Assembly (NCBI GenBank): GCA_015069045.1
Contig: SVJJ01000007.1
Location: forward strand, 24,760 to 88,759
Length of the DNA stretch: 64,000 nt
Source: Oscillospiraceae bacterium
GTDB taxonomy: Bacteria > Bacillota > Clostridia > UBA1381 > UBA9506
Direction: 5' to 3'
Shown: positions 40,535-51,109 of the stretch, piece after piece
Layout: every line of letters begins with the position of its first letter
Position numbering within the stretch: the first letter of the stretch is position 1
Translations under genes and position numbers: made by a program
Notes under the pieces: generated by a model
The model's database searches: none
What the model saw: only the letters and a program-made list of their open reading frames with translations
What the model was told of the DNA's origin: nothing

Positions 40535-41728
40535 TTAAATACCATTACTCTTTAAAAACTTTTCTAAACGGTCTATGCCTTCACGAATTGTATCCATGGA
40601 TACGGCATAGGACCAACGTACGAAATCGTCGGCGCCAAAGCCACTGCAGGGAACAACCGCTACCTTAGCCTCTTGTAATAAAACCTCAGCAAAATCATCC
40701 GAGGTTTCAATTTTCTTCCCTGCCAATTCGCTACCCTTCAAACCGCTAATGTTCATTAGCACATAAAAAGCACCCTGTGGTTTTCTGCAGGATACACCAC
40801 AAATGGCATTAATGCGGTCTACCATATAATCCCGGCGTTCACGAAATGCCTTTTTCATAGTCTCAATTTCTTCACGTCCGCCGGAAAGCGCTGCAACGGT
40901 AGCTGCCTGCGCAATAGAGTTAGGATTGGAAGAAGCATGAGATTGCACATTGGCCATAACTTTGGCAATCTCGGTAGGTGCTGCTGCAAAGCCAATACGC
41001 CAACCTGTCATGGCATATGTCTTGGATACGCCATTTATGATGATGGTCCGCGCCTTAATTTCTTCTCCTAAAGATGCAATGCTAACATGCTTACCTTCAT
41101 AAATTAAATGCTCATAAATTTCATCAGAAATGATATATAAATCATGACGAATGACAAAATTTGCAATTGCCAGGAGTTCTTCCTCATCATACACCATGCC
41201 GGTGGGATTAGAGGGACTATTCAACACAATAGCCCGTGTTTTATCAGTTAAAACTGCCTCTAAATCTTCTATCTTGACCTTAAAATTGTTTTCTTCCCTG
41301 GTTTCCACAACTACTGGTACACCGTCAGCCAATTTAACCATTTCAGGATAACTAACCCAAAAGGGTGCAGGAATAACAACCTCATCGCCGGGATTTAAAA
41401 TTGCCGTAAAGGCATTAACCAAGGAATGCTTGGCCCCATTACTAACAACAATTTGACTTGGTTCGTAGGAAAGGCCATTTTCGCGCAAAAACTTCTCAGC
41501 AACAGCCTTGCGAAGCTCCATTGTGCCGGCAGCAGGGGTATATTTGGTTTTACCCTCACGAATGGCAGAAATGGCCGCCTCTTGTATATAGGTCGGTGTG
41601 TCAAAATCCGGCTCACCGGCACCAAAACCCACCACATTAATGCCTTCCGCACGCATTGCTTTAAATTTAGAATCAATGGCTAAGGTAGTGGATGCTTTAA
41701 CTCCCTTTGCTTTTTCAGATAAATACAT
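40535..41728 (-). CDS. Pyridoxal phosphate-dependent aminotransferase (class I aspartate aminotransferase type)
   Basis: NSPSNPTGMVY, SKTYAMTGWRIGF (PLP lysine). Confidence 0.93.
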   Translation of the reverse strand: MYLSEKAKGVKASTTLAIDSKFKAMRAEGINVVGFGAGEPDFDTPTYIQEAAISAIREGKTKYTPAAGTMELRKAVAEKFLRENGLSYEPSQIVVSNGAKHSLVNAFTAILNPGDEVVIPAPFWVSYPEMVKLADGVPVVVETREENNFKVKIEDLEAVLTDKTRAIVLNSPSNPTGMVYDEEELLAIANFVIRHDLYIISDEIYEHLIYEGKHVSIASLGEEIKARTIIINGVSKTYAMTGWRIGFAAAPTEIAKVMANVQSHASSNPNSIAQAATVAALSGGREEIETMKKAFRERRDYMVDRINAICGVSCRKPQGAFYVLMNISGLKGSELAGKKIETSDDFAEVLLQEAKVAVVPCSGFGADDFVRWSYAVSMDTIREGIDRLEKFLKSNGI

Positions 41729-41859
41729 CTTTTCTCTCCGTTCCTATGGTGCATTTTATAAAAATGAACCAAAAAATTTTAAAAAATCATTTTATTGTTT
41801 TTATATAGGGATATTTTACTATATTTCTTATAAAAATGCAAGTAGTTTTTTTCAAAATT

Positions 41860-42804
41860 TCATTTTATTACTTTTTGTACATATCGAATTAAATTTTCGT
41901 GGGTTAGTTTACGAATGCGTTGCTTTGACCATCCTCTATGCTCTAATGTCTCAAATAAAAAGCAATATCCTGCCGGGCTCTCAAGACCTATGGTCATAGG
42001 AGGAGTAAAGCCATCAAAATCTGAACCAAGTCCAATACAATCTTCCCCGGCAATAGATATAATATGTTCTAAGTGCGCCACGCAATCATCAATAGAAGCG
42101 GAATCTCCATCTGTTAAAAATGCAGGATACAAATTTAGACCAATAAAACCACCCTGCTTCTCTATAGCTATAATTTGGTCATCAGACAGATTGCGATGAT
42201 GATTTGCAATGGCTCTCGCGTTAGAGTGTGATGCCATAACAGGTGCACGGCTCTCTGCTAAAACATCCCAAAATCCTTGAACGGACAAATGAGAAACATC
42301 AATCATCATGCCCAATTGGTTCATTTCTCTTACAACCGACCGGCCAAACTCTGTCAGTCCGCCGCCTCGTTGTTCCCCCACTCCATCTGCCAGCTCATTA
42401 GCCCCATTCCATGTTAAGGTTAGGCCGCGAACACCTAAGCGGTAAAACAGTCGCAAATTGGTCAAGGAGCCCATGAGTGCATTGCCATTTTCTATGGTGA
42501 GTATGGCACTTAACTTTCCCGGCGAAAACGCCTGCTGACAATCGGTTGCCGTTAAAAGTTGTTGCATGTTCTCTTTATTTTGCTCTAAAGTCCTGTAGAA
42601 AACATCCAGCATTTGCATGACGTCTTCCAAGGGTGTTTTACTCTCATCATCCACCCACACAGCAAAAAATTGAGTGTATCCGCCATAGGCTGCTACACTC
42701 TCTAAAGATACATGGAATGAATGGTCTTGTAAACTGCCACCCTTTTTCCACAATTCGTACAGGGTATCACAATGAGCATCTGCAATACAATAGCGATGTA
42801 ACAA
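41860..42804 (-). CDS. Membrane dipeptidase (peptidase M19)
   Basis: ADAHCDTLYEL, GLTLTWNGANELADG, MIDVSHLS, GLGSDFDGF. Confidence 0.93.
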   Translation of the reverse strand: MLHRYCIADAHCDTLYELWKKGGSLQDHSFHVSLESVAAYGGYTQFFAVWVDDESKTPLEDVMQMLDVFYRTLEQNKENMQQLLTATDCQQAFSPGKLSAILTIENGNALMGSLTNLRLFYRLGVRGLTLTWNGANELADGVGEQRGGGLTEFGRSVVREMNQLGMMIDVSHLSVQGFWDVLAESRAPVMASHSNARAIANHHRNLSDDQIIAIEKQGGFIGLNLYPAFLTDGDSASIDDCVAHLEHIISIAGEDCIGLGSDFDGFTPPMTIGLESPAGYCFLFETLEHRGWSKQRIRKLTHENLIRYVQKVIK

Positions 42805-42863
42805 AGCAATTCCTCCTATGATGCATTATAACGCAAATCCTGCCTGTGTAAAAATGCTTATCC

Positions 42864-43232
42864 TTATGGCATGAATGCATTGGGGATATGCCGCACCTCC
42901 TGTATGGATGCGCCACTATGCAGCACCTCAATCACATCAAAGCTATAATTTGCCTGTAAAGAAAATTCACTAATATAAGTATATGCTGTTTTAATAATTT
43001 TTTGCTGCTTATTTTTCGTCACAAACTCGCAAGGCAAACCAAAAGCCTCACTATTTCTGGTTTTGACCTCCACAAAAGCAACCGTATCGCCTTTTTGCGC
43101 CACAATATCCAGTTCCCCTATGATTTTGCCCACTGCCCTTTGATAGTTTTTAGTTAAAATCTTGTACCCTTGTTTTTTTAAATAGCGACAGGCCGCTTTT
43201 TCACCAAGCTGACCTATTTTTTGCACATTCAT
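42864..43232 (-). CDS. YraN family protein (UPF0102, endonuclease-like)
   Basis: GELDIVAQKGDTVAFVEVKTRN. Confidence 0.92.
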   Translation of the reverse strand: MNVQKIGQLGEKAACRYLKKQGYKILTKNYQRAVGKIIGELDIVAQKGDTVAFVEVKTRNSEAFGLPCEFVTKNKQQKIIKTAYTYISEFSLQANYSFDVIEVLHSGASIQEVRHIPNAFMP

Positions 43233-43846
43233 TCGTCACTTTCCTTTGCCAAAATTTTTGTTAAAAAGGACATTCGATGGGCCGGACAAGGGCCTAATTT
43301 ACGAATTAACTCACAATGGCTAGCACTGCCATAACCTTTGTGTTTTTCAAACCCATATTGAGGATATCGCATTCCCAACTCCTCAAGACAATAATGGTCT
43401 CTGGCCACCTTGGCCAAGATAGATGCCGCTGCAATGGATTGACTAAGGGAATCTCCTTTTTTAATACAGAGATTCGGTTCCGGTAAGCCACGGCTAATGT
43501 TACCATCTACCAAAATTAAATCCGGCCTGATGCTAAGACCTTCAATGGCTTTTTTCATTGCCAGCATGGTGGCATTTAAAATGTTAATTTCATCAATGGT
43601 TTTTTCATCAACACAAGCAATGGAATAAGCTAAGGCTTCCTTTTGAATAAGCGGAAACAAAGCCTCTCTTTTTTTCTCAGTAAGGGTCTTAGAATCATTG
43701 ATGGCCTCCATATAAAATCCCGGTGGCAAAATCACAGCTGCTGCATACACAGCGCCGGCTAAAGGACCACGTCCTGCCTCATCTACCCCGGCTAAATATT
43801 GTATTCCCTGCTTTAGATATTCTCTGTCAAATTCTTCTCTGGTCAT
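43229..43846 (-). CDS. rnhB: Ribonuclease HII
   Basis: GVDEAGRGPLAGAVYAAAV; DSKTLTEKKRE. Confidence 0.95.
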   Translation of the reverse strand: MTREEFDREYLKQGIQYLAGVDEAGRGPLAGAVYAAAVILPPGFYMEAINDSKTLTEKKREALFPLIQKEALAYSIACVDEKTIDEINILNATMLAMKKAIEGLSIRPDLILVDGNISRGLPEPNLCIKKGDSLSQSIAAASILAKVARDHYCLEELGMRYPQYGFEKHKGYGSASHCELIRKLGPCPAHRMSFLTKILAKESDE

Positions 43847-44700
43847 TGTGCCACCTCCGGCCACTCCAGAGTGATTCGACCGATTTTCGCACTGCGAAAC
43901 TCATCTAAAACAACATTGGCGGCACGAAGCAAATCATATTCTCCACCCGACACAATAAAACCTCGTTTTTTAGCGACTGCCTCTAAGGCTAAAAAGCCAT
44001 TATCAAACTGAACCGAATCCAATTTATATCGGGAGGCTATATCCTGAGGTGCACAATGGCACAGAGTTTCCAGTAGTTTGGCTGCTAAGGTTTCTGTATC
44101 CATAATTTCGTCTTTAATAGCACCGGTAAAGGCCAGTCGCAATCCCACCTGCTCATCTTCGAATTTTGGCCATAAAACACCCGGTGTATCCAAAAGTTCC
44201 AATCCGCCGGCAAGGCGAATCCATTGCTTGCCCCGTGTAACGCCCGGTCTATCTCCGCTAATGGCTGCACTACGACCTGCCAACCGATTGATAAAGGAAG
44301 ATTTACCCACGTTAGGAATACCAACAATCATCAGTTTTAAAGGGCGATTTTTCATCCCCCGCGCTGCTTGTCTCTCAATTTGTTCCGAAAGCAGGCTGCG
44401 CACTGTTTCTGTTATGTGCTTTACTTGCTTACTGTGAACACTGTCAAATAAAATAGCTGTTTTGCCTTGGGCTTTATAATACCGTAGCCATGCCTCATTG
44501 GCAGCACTATCTGCCAAATCGGATTTATTTAAAATTAAAAGCCGAGGCTTATTGCCACACAAGTTGTCGATGTCCGGATTTTGCGAGGATAGTGGTGCTC
44601 TTGCGTCTAACAACTCTACCACTAAATCAACAAGGTTCATATGTTCTCCAATTAATCGACGAGTTTTAGCCATATGACCAGGAAACCATTGTATATTCAT
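43843..44700 (-). CDS. ylqF: Ribosome biogenesis GTPase YlqF/RbgA
   Basis: MNIQWFPGHMAKTRR; circularly permuted NKSD...GIPNVGKSSFIN. Confidence 0.94.
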   Translation of the reverse strand: MNIQWFPGHMAKTRRLIGEHMNLVDLVVELLDARAPLSSQNPDIDNLCGNKPRLLILNKSDLADSAANEAWLRYYKAQGKTAILFDSVHSKQVKHITETVRSLLSEQIERQAARGMKNRPLKLMIVGIPNVGKSSFINRLAGRSAAISGDRPGVTRGKQWIRLAGGLELLDTPGVLWPKFEDEQVGLRLAFTGAIKDEIMDTETLAAKLLETLCHCAPQDIASRYKLDSVQFDNGFLALEAVAKKRGFIVSGGEYDLLRAANVVLDEFRSAKIGRITLEWPEVAQ

Positions 44701-44726
44701 TGTTATTCCTCCCTATGTAAAAGAAA

Positions 44727-44749
44727 GCCGGAACACAGACAGTTCCGGC
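44727..44749 (-). terminator. Intrinsic terminator between lepB and ylqF
   Basis: gccggaac/gttccggc followed on the minus strand by TTTCTTTTAC. Confidence 0.7.
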
Positions 44750-44755
44750 CTATTC

Positions 44756-45430
44756 TTACGATTCTACGTTGTTATATAAGGTTCCGAATTTCAAAAAGGG
44801 CGTTACACGAAGTGAGGCACGCCCCACAATGTCCTCAAAAGCCACAAGACCTAAATTGCGACTATCCTGAGAGTTGTTGCGATTATCTCCCATCACAAAA
44901 ACATATCCTTCCGGTACAGTTAGCGGGTAATTGCAGGCAGTACCAGCATAGCGCAATTTTTCCATAATGTAGGGTTCATTTTGCACTTCACCATTGACAA
45001 TCACGTCACCAGTGATTTGATTAATATCAATCACATCACCGGGTACAGCAATAATTCTTTTAATAATATGTTTTCCAAGTGTATGCGCCTTAACCACAAC
45101 AATGTCCTTGGCTTTGGGCTGGTAAAACAGTTTTGTAATAACCAACCTCTCTTTGGATTGAAGGGTCGGCTGCATGGAACTCCCCTCCACCTGCACCATT
45201 GCAAAAACAAATTGATTAATTAAAAGAGCCAACACAACGGCCATCGCAATAGCCTGGGACCATTCTAACATTTCTTGTAAAAATCCGTTTTTGGGGGTTT
45301 CTTCTGTAAGGGCATCACGAATGGTACCGCAGCAAGAGCAGGTGCCCTCGCATTTTTCCGACGATGGCTCCATGACGTTCTCATCGTCGGATTCAAATGT
45401 GTTTATATTCTTTTGTTCATCCATAACCAT
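44756..45430 (-). CDS. lepB: Signal peptidase I with cysteine-rich cytosolic N-terminal extension
   Basis: QVEGSSMQPTLQ (catalytic Ser), KRIIAVPGDVI (catalytic Lys), GDNRNNSQDSR. Confidence 0.93.
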   Translation of the reverse strand: MVMDEQKNINTFESDDENVMEPSSEKCEGTCSCCGTIRDALTEETPKNGFLQEMLEWSQAIAMAVVLALLINQFVFAMVQVEGSSMQPTLQSKERLVITKLFYQPKAKDIVVVKAHTLGKHIIKRIIAVPGDVIDINQITGDVIVNGEVQNEPYIMEKLRYAGTACNYPLTVPEGYVFVMGDNRNNSQDSRNLGLVAFEDIVGRASLRVTPFLKFGTLYNNVES

Positions 45431-45593
45431 GATCCTTTCGTTATCATCCCCTTTGCAACGCGGGGCACATGGCCATGCCAAACCCGCCTGCAACAAAGGA
45501 TTATCACATTAAAACACAAAAGGGCGCGTCCAAGAAACAAACCGACATCACTCCGGCTATTTCCCGATCACACCCCCGGCGATAAGATTTTAC

Positions 45594-45938
45594 TTATCTT
45601 AATTTCTCCTTAACCTTAGCAGCTTTACCTACTCTATCTCTTAAGTAGAATAGTCTAGCTCTCCTTACCTTACCCAGTCTAACAACCTCAATCTTAGCGA
45701 TTTTAGGAGAATTGACGGGGAATGTTCTTTCAACACCGATTCCGTAGGAGATACGTCTTACTGTAAAGGACTTTTGAATACCACCATTCTGAATTTTAAT
45801 AACAGTACCTTCAAAAATCTGAATTCTTTCACGATTGCCTTCCTTTACCTTGACATGAACCTTAATAGTGCTACCGATTTCTAATTCCGGCAGGTCGGTT
45901 CTGATTTGATCCTGTGTTAATGCTTTGATTGCGTCCAT
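45594..45938 (-). CDS. rplS: 50S ribosomal protein L19
   Basis: 114 aa; [19 protein letters not shown]...RRAKLFYLR-type. Confidence 0.97.
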   Translation of the reverse strand: MDAIKALTQDQIRTDLPELEIGSTIKVHVKVKEGNRERIQIFEGTVIKIQNGGIQKSFTVRRISYGIGVERTFPVNSPKIAKIEVVRLGKVRRARLFYLRDRVGKAAKVKEKLR

Positions 45939-45939
45939 G

Positions 45940-46015
45940 TTTCTTCCTCCTCTCTGTGCTAAGCGTTCTTACCTGACTCGCAGGCAGAGGACCACCTTTT
46001 TCTTTTGCACAATCA
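45940..46015 (-). promoter_or_regulatory. Candidate rplS leader RNA (L19-leader-like)
   Basis: Minus strand GGUCCUCUGCCUGCGAGUCAGGUAAGAACGCUUAGCACAGAGAGGAGG: CCUCUG can pair with CAGAGAGG next to the Shine-Dalgarno; promoter TTGAAA-N17-TATAAT upstream. Confidence 0.45.
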
Positions 46016-46080
46016 CCATATCATTATAATATATAAACCCTTAAATTTCAAGCATTTTTTTACCATTTGTCAAAATACAA

Positions 46081-48870
46081 TCATTCGATTGTATTTTGTT
46101 GTTCCCGCAACGCTTCCATTTTTTCTTCCAGCTCATCCATATTTTCTCCCATAGCACGCCAATCTTGCATGCGGGTGGATTCTTGCAAACGATCATACGC
46201 CTCCAACAAACGGTCGACTGCTGCTTCAAGCCCTTGCACTTCCTGGTTTGTAAGGGGAGAGGTTTCCGGATTTTCTGTATTGCCATTGCTCCCATCCTGC
46301 TCCGCAGCAAAAACAGAACGCAAAGCCCCCTCCAAAGTAGGTTCCATAGCTATGCGTTCCCCATAGCTAACTACAATCCGTTTTAATTCCGGTAATGAGG
46401 CATTGTTGTGGGAGGTAATGTAGACCGGCTCTACATATAAAAGGGAATTCCGAAAGGGTACCACAAGTAAATTACCTCGAATAACGCTGGACCCGCCCTG
46501 CCCCCATAAGGTCATTTCCCGGGAAATATCCGGGTCGTTATCAATACGATTTTCTATCTGCATAGGACCGTAGACGGTTTCATTTTTAGGAAATCTGAAT
46601 AAAATTAACTCTCCATAATGATCTGGTGCATTTCGTTGTACCAAAAGGCTCACCATATTGTATTTCCCCTGGATAACAAAGGGACGCATTAGAACCATTT
46701 CATCGGCTCCATCAATTTCCATAATATTGTAATAGGGTGCCATCGGAATCTCATTATCCTGATATTTCTCCGTAGCAATATCCCAAACATCGGCACGATC
46801 ATAAAACTGGCCTGCATCTTGTACATGATATTGCTGATATACATGGGACTGCACATTAAACAGCGCCTCCGGCACACGTATATGGTTGGCAATGCCATCA
46901 GGGAGGGTTTCACCCGCAAATAACTTCGGATAAATGTTCCGATAGGCACAGGCAATCGGGTCAGTGGGATCTGTTAAATACAGTGCCACATCTCCGGTAT
47001 AGGCGCTCACAACAGCTGTCACAGAATTTCGAATATAGTTGATCCCATCGTATGGTTGTGCATAGGGATAATGAGAGGATGTGGTATAACCGTTTACAAT
47101 CCAATACAAATTTCCATCATCGGAAATAACTAGATAAGGGTCATCATCTAAGGATATAAATGGTGCGACCATGCCCACTCGATCCAACACATTCCGATTT
47201 AGTAATAAACGGCTTTCACCGTCTATATTGCCGGAAAATAACATTCTGTAATCCTTATAATGCCAGGCAAACATCAATCGTTTGAAAAAATTGAGTGTAA
47301 CACCCGAGTCACCATCATAAGTAAACTCTATATCCTCAAGGCCTTCCGAATAATCCAATTCCTTATTCCCTGCGCCTACAATAACATAATCGTTGGTCAG
47401 TTCTCCATAGTAAATGCGTGGCTGCGTAATGGTAGGCATACCACCGGTAGAAACAGGGGGTATATCACGAATTAAAAATTCAGGTTGTCCCTCCTCCGTA
47501 ACCCGATTAACCGGACTGGCTACAGCACCAAAACCATGGGTATAACGGAAAATTTGGTTCGCATAGGACTTAGCAGAGCTATCCAGATTTTCTTTATTCA
47601 TTTCCCGGGCAGCTAAAAAGACAACATTTTGTTTGCCATCCAGCTCGTAGGGAGCCACATCTACATCATAGAAGCTATAATATTTTCGCAGAAATTGAAG
47701 CTGATTATATGCCGTTAGAGTAGAACCAAAATCAGCTATACGCGTTCCGGCCAGCCATGTATCATCTTCACCTATAACCTCTTGCGACAAATTATATTGA
47801 GGCACAAATTCAGTTTCCGATACCGCATCAAGACCAAAGGCGTGTCTGGTTGCCTCTATATTATGCGCAATATACGTACTTTGTAAATTACGCTCATTGG
47901 GACTGACAATAAAAGAATCTGTTGCAGAGGTTACAACGCTCATCACCAAAAAAAACACCGGAAGTACGCCTAAAGACAATAGGGATAACCAATATTTTTT
48001 TCGATATAAGAACAATACAACCAGGGCAATAGACACACCAACAACAAAGGGAGCGAAGGTATAATAGTGGCGCCAAATATTTGCCTCTACATAGCCGGCA
48101 CCAAAAATTTCATTTTGGGCACCAAAAGTAGAGAACAGCAAATTTTCTGCGGAAAATTTATACGTAAACATAGACAAAAGAAAATACAAAATTGCCAAAC
48201 TGACAACATGGATTACGGCCTCACTCTCCCCAACCACAATCTCCCGCAAGCTTTTATGGCCATTTTTTATAAAAATAATTAAATATACAGCCATTGCTAT
48301 AACCATAAGAAGTAAAAGTAAACTCTTGCCACCATTGACCAAACTGATAAGGAAGGGGCGGAGGAACATATAATATCCAACATCCTGACCAAAAAGAGGA
48401 TCTATAGTGTTAAATTTTTGGCCATTGGTGGCCAGTAGAAATTTTTGATATAAATTGCCCCCTGCTAAGTTGCTTAACGATAAAGCAAATATAAGACACA
48501 AAAGGACATATGGCCACTTTTTTTGTAAAAATCTTGCAGAAAAATTCGGCTCTATTCCTATTTTTTTAACAATAAAAACATTTACTAACAGAATCAAAAA
48601 AATCAGGATAAAACCAACAGACTGGGTGATGGCACGAGCCGTTAAATTTGTTATATATAAAGAGGTGTACGCAGAGCCAATTTCCTCTATTTGCCAATAT
48701 TCCATAAGCATATGATAAAGGGGCGACAGCACAAAGGCCAAAAGTGCCACTATGATAACCACAATGCCCCAAGCTTTGACTTTCCCCTTTTTAAAGTTCA
48801 TCATCGTTTCTTTAAAGTCGTGACTGTTGCTTTCAAAACCATTCCACGAAGTTTGAGAAAAATTGTCCAT
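46081..48870 (-). CDS. UPF0182 family membrane protein
   Basis: 929 aa; N-terminal TM helices and long extracellular domain (ATRHAFGLD, GAVASPVNRV, PRIYYGE) typical of UPF0182. Confidence 0.9.
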   Translation of the reverse strand: MDNFSQTSWNGFESNSHDFKETMMNFKKGKVKAWGIVVIIVALLAFVLSPLYHMLMEYWQIEEIGSAYTSLYITNLTARAITQSVGFILIFLILLVNVFIVKKIGIEPNFSARFLQKKWPYVLLCLIFALSLSNLAGGNLYQKFLLATNGQKFNTIDPLFGQDVGYYMFLRPFLISLVNGGKSLLLLLMVIAMAVYLIIFIKNGHKSLREIVVGESEAVIHVVSLAILYFLLSMFTYKFSAENLLFSTFGAQNEIFGAGYVEANIWRHYYTFAPFVVGVSIALVVLFLYRKKYWLSLLSLGVLPVFFLVMSVVTSATDSFIVSPNERNLQSTYIAHNIEATRHAFGLDAVSETEFVPQYNLSQEVIGEDDTWLAGTRIADFGSTLTAYNQLQFLRKYYSFYDVDVAPYELDGKQNVVFLAAREMNKENLDSSAKSYANQIFRYTHGFGAVASPVNRVTEEGQPEFLIRDIPPVSTGGMPTITQPRIYYGELTNDYVIVGAGNKELDYSEGLEDIEFTYDGDSGVTLNFFKRLMFAWHYKDYRMLFSGNIDGESRLLLNRNVLDRVGMVAPFISLDDDPYLVISDDGNLYWIVNGYTTSSHYPYAQPYDGINYIRNSVTAVVSAYTGDVALYLTDPTDPIACAYRNIYPKLFAGETLPDGIANHIRVPEALFNVQSHVYQQYHVQDAGQFYDRADVWDIATEKYQDNEIPMAPYYNIMEIDGADEMVLMRPFVIQGKYNMVSLLVQRNAPDHYGELILFRFPKNETVYGPMQIENRIDNDPDISREMTLWGQGGSSVIRGNLLVVPFRNSLLYVEPVYITSHNNASLPELKRIVVSYGERIAMEPTLEGALRSVFAAEQDGSNGNTENPETSPLTNQEVQGLEAAVDRLLEAYDRLQESTRMQDWRAMGENMDELEEKMEALREQQNTIE

Positions 48871-48908
48871 ATTCCTTTCCCCCTTTTTTATATATTCTAT
48901 GGAGAAAT

Positions 48909-50036
48909 TTAAATTTCATCAGAAAAAAGTGCCGAGGCAAATTCTTCCGGATTAAAGGGGCGTAAATCGTCAATGCCTTCCCCCACACCAATAAATTTAA
49001 CACCAATGCCCTGTTCCCGAGCCAACGCTAAAATAACACCGCCCTTGGCCGTGCCATCCAGCTTGGTTAAGATAACCCCGGTAATACCTGCTGCCTGTGC
49101 AAATTCCCTAGCCTGATTCAAGGCGTTTTGACCTGTAGAGGCATCTAAAACAAGCAAGGTTTCAAATGAACTATTGTCGATTTCTCGTTCCACTACACGG
49201 GCTGTCTTTTTTAACTCATCCATTAAATTCTTTTTATTATGCAATCTACCTGCAGTGTCACAAATAACGACATCTGCCCCCCGTGCTTTAGCCGCCTGAA
49301 TACTGTCATAAACAACGGCTGAAGGATCCGAACCCTCCTGGTGCTTTACAAGGTCAACACCGGCACGCTCTGCCCATATTGCCAACTGGTCAATTGCCGC
49401 TGCACGAAAGGTATCACCTGCGGCTAATATAACACGCTTGCCTTGACTTTTATAGTAATGGGCCAATTTACCAATGGAGGTAGTTTTACCCACACCATTT
49501 ACGCCAATCACCATAATAACTGCCGGTTTACCATTAAGAGAAACAACCGTATCCTGAGCCGATAAAATCTCCGTTATTACTTCGCGAATCAACGTCCTTA
49601 ATGCGGAAGCCTCCCCAATTCCCTGCTCCTTGGCCCGTGCCTTTAAAACATCAATGATATAGGCTGACGTTTCTGTGCCAATATCAGACATAATTAATGC
49701 TTCTTCCAATTCCTCGTATAACGCCTCATCCACCTTGCCTAGGGATAAAAGCACCGCATCAATTTTATCAGCCATGGCAGAACGAGTTTTGTGAAGTCCT
49801 GCCTTTAGACGATTAAAAAATCCGTCTTTCGCCTCATGATTTGGGATTGTATCATTGTCTATCGGTGCTTCTGTCTCTATATTCTGATTTAGTTCTTCCT
49901 CGACAAGACTCTCTAAAGACGCCCCCTCGGTCAAGCGGGAGGAAGTGTCGGGCTTCGCTTCTGCGGAAGCAACCCCTGCATCTTGCTGTTGAGTGGGTTG
50001 CGTCTCTACTTTTTTCTTAAAAAAACTTTTAAACAA
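48909..50036 (-). CDS. ftsY: Signal recognition particle receptor FtsY
   Basis: [39 protein letters not shown]. Confidence 0.96.
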   Translation of the reverse strand: MFKSFFKKKVETQPTQQQDAGVASAEAKPDTSSRLTEGASLESLVEEELNQNIETEAPIDNDTIPNHEAKDGFFNRLKAGLHKTRSAMADKIDAVLLSLGKVDEALYEELEEALIMSDIGTETSAYIIDVLKARAKEQGIGEASALRTLIREVITEILSAQDTVVSLNGKPAVIMVIGVNGVGKTTSIGKLAHYYKSQGKRVILAAGDTFRAAAIDQLAIWAERAGVDLVKHQEGSDPSAVVYDSIQAAKARGADVVICDTAGRLHNKKNLMDELKKTARVVEREIDNSSFETLLVLDASTGQNALNQAREFAQAAGITGVILTKLDGTAKGGVILALAREQGIGVKFIGVGEGIDDLRPFNPEEFASALFSDEI

Positions 50037-50090
50037 GGAATCACCTCATATATCTTTCATGCATAAAGCCAACAGCTTTTTATAGCCTGT

Positions 50091-51107
50091 TTAGCGACCG
50101 TTAATAACCTCATATTCTGTTTCATGTTTCTTTTTCCGTACCATTAGGTTTTTTACAGCCTCTTTGGGGTCCATGTTTTCAAACAAAACCCTATAGGCCT
50201 GCTCTACAATGGGCATTTCTACATGCATCCGTTTTGCTAAATCCCAAGCTGCTTGGGTCGTATAGAAACCTTCCACCACCATTTTAACCTCTTCTATCGC
50301 CTGTTCGGGTGTCATACCCTGCCCAATCAACATACCGGCACGGCGATTGCGGGAATGCATACTGGTACAGGTAACAATTAAATCACCCATACCGGACAAA
50401 CCGCTAAACGTAGCCGCATCGGCACCCATGGCAACACCTAAACGAGATATTTCTGCCATGCCACGGGTCATAAGAGCGGCCTTGGCATTGTCGCCCTGAC
50501 CAAGACCATCTGTAATACCGGCGCAAAGGGCAATAACGTTTTTTAAGGCACCGCCTAACTCTACACCAACCATATCCGTGCTGGTATAAACACGAAAAGT
50601 ATCACACATCAAAATATCCTGCAAGCTTTGTGATACAGCTGAATCTGAACAAGCAATTACATTGGTTGTGGGCAGCTTACGCCCTACTTCCTCAGCATGA
50701 GAAGGACCGGACATAACTGCTATTTTAGCTTGGGGAATAGCTTCGCCAATTACTTGAGAAAGCCGCTTTTGTGTTGTTTGCTCTAATCCCTTTGAAGCAT
50801 TGACAACAATCGTGTTTTCCCTTACATAAGGGCAGAGTTTTTGTGCAGTTGCTGCCGATGCTTGTGAGGGTGTTACCATAAAGATTACTTCTGCATTCCT
50901 GACTGCTACTTCTAAGGAATTTGTGTTATAAATGCTTTCAGGCAACATCACACCGGGCAAAAACCGCTTATTTTCCCTATCTCTTGTCAGGTTCTCTGCT
51001 TCCTCTTTTAAATATGACCATAAGGTTACACGGTGACCATTATCGGCTAACAACATAGCAATCGCTGTACCCCAGCCACCGGAACCAATTACTGCAATTT
51101 TTTTCAT
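50091..51107 (-). CDS. gpsA: Glycerol-3-phosphate dehydrogenase [NAD(P)+]
   Basis: IGSGGWGTAIAMLLADNGH; GALKNVIALCAGI. Confidence 0.96.
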   Translation of the reverse strand: MKKIAVIGSGGWGTAIAMLLADNGHRVTLWSYLKEEAENLTRDRENKRFLPGVMLPESIYNTNSLEVAVRNAEVIFMVTPSQASAATAQKLCPYVRENTIVVNASKGLEQTTQKRLSQVIGEAIPQAKIAVMSGPSHAEEVGRKLPTTNVIACSDSAVSQSLQDILMCDTFRVYTSTDMVGVELGGALKNVIALCAGITDGLGQGDNAKAALMTRGMAEISRLGVAMGADAATFSGLSGMGDLIVTCTSMHSRNRRAGMLIGQGMTPEQAIEEVKMVVEGFYTTQAAWDLAKRMHVEMPIVEQAYRVLFENMDPKEAVKNLMVRKKKHETEYEVINGR

Positions 51108-51109
51108 AG

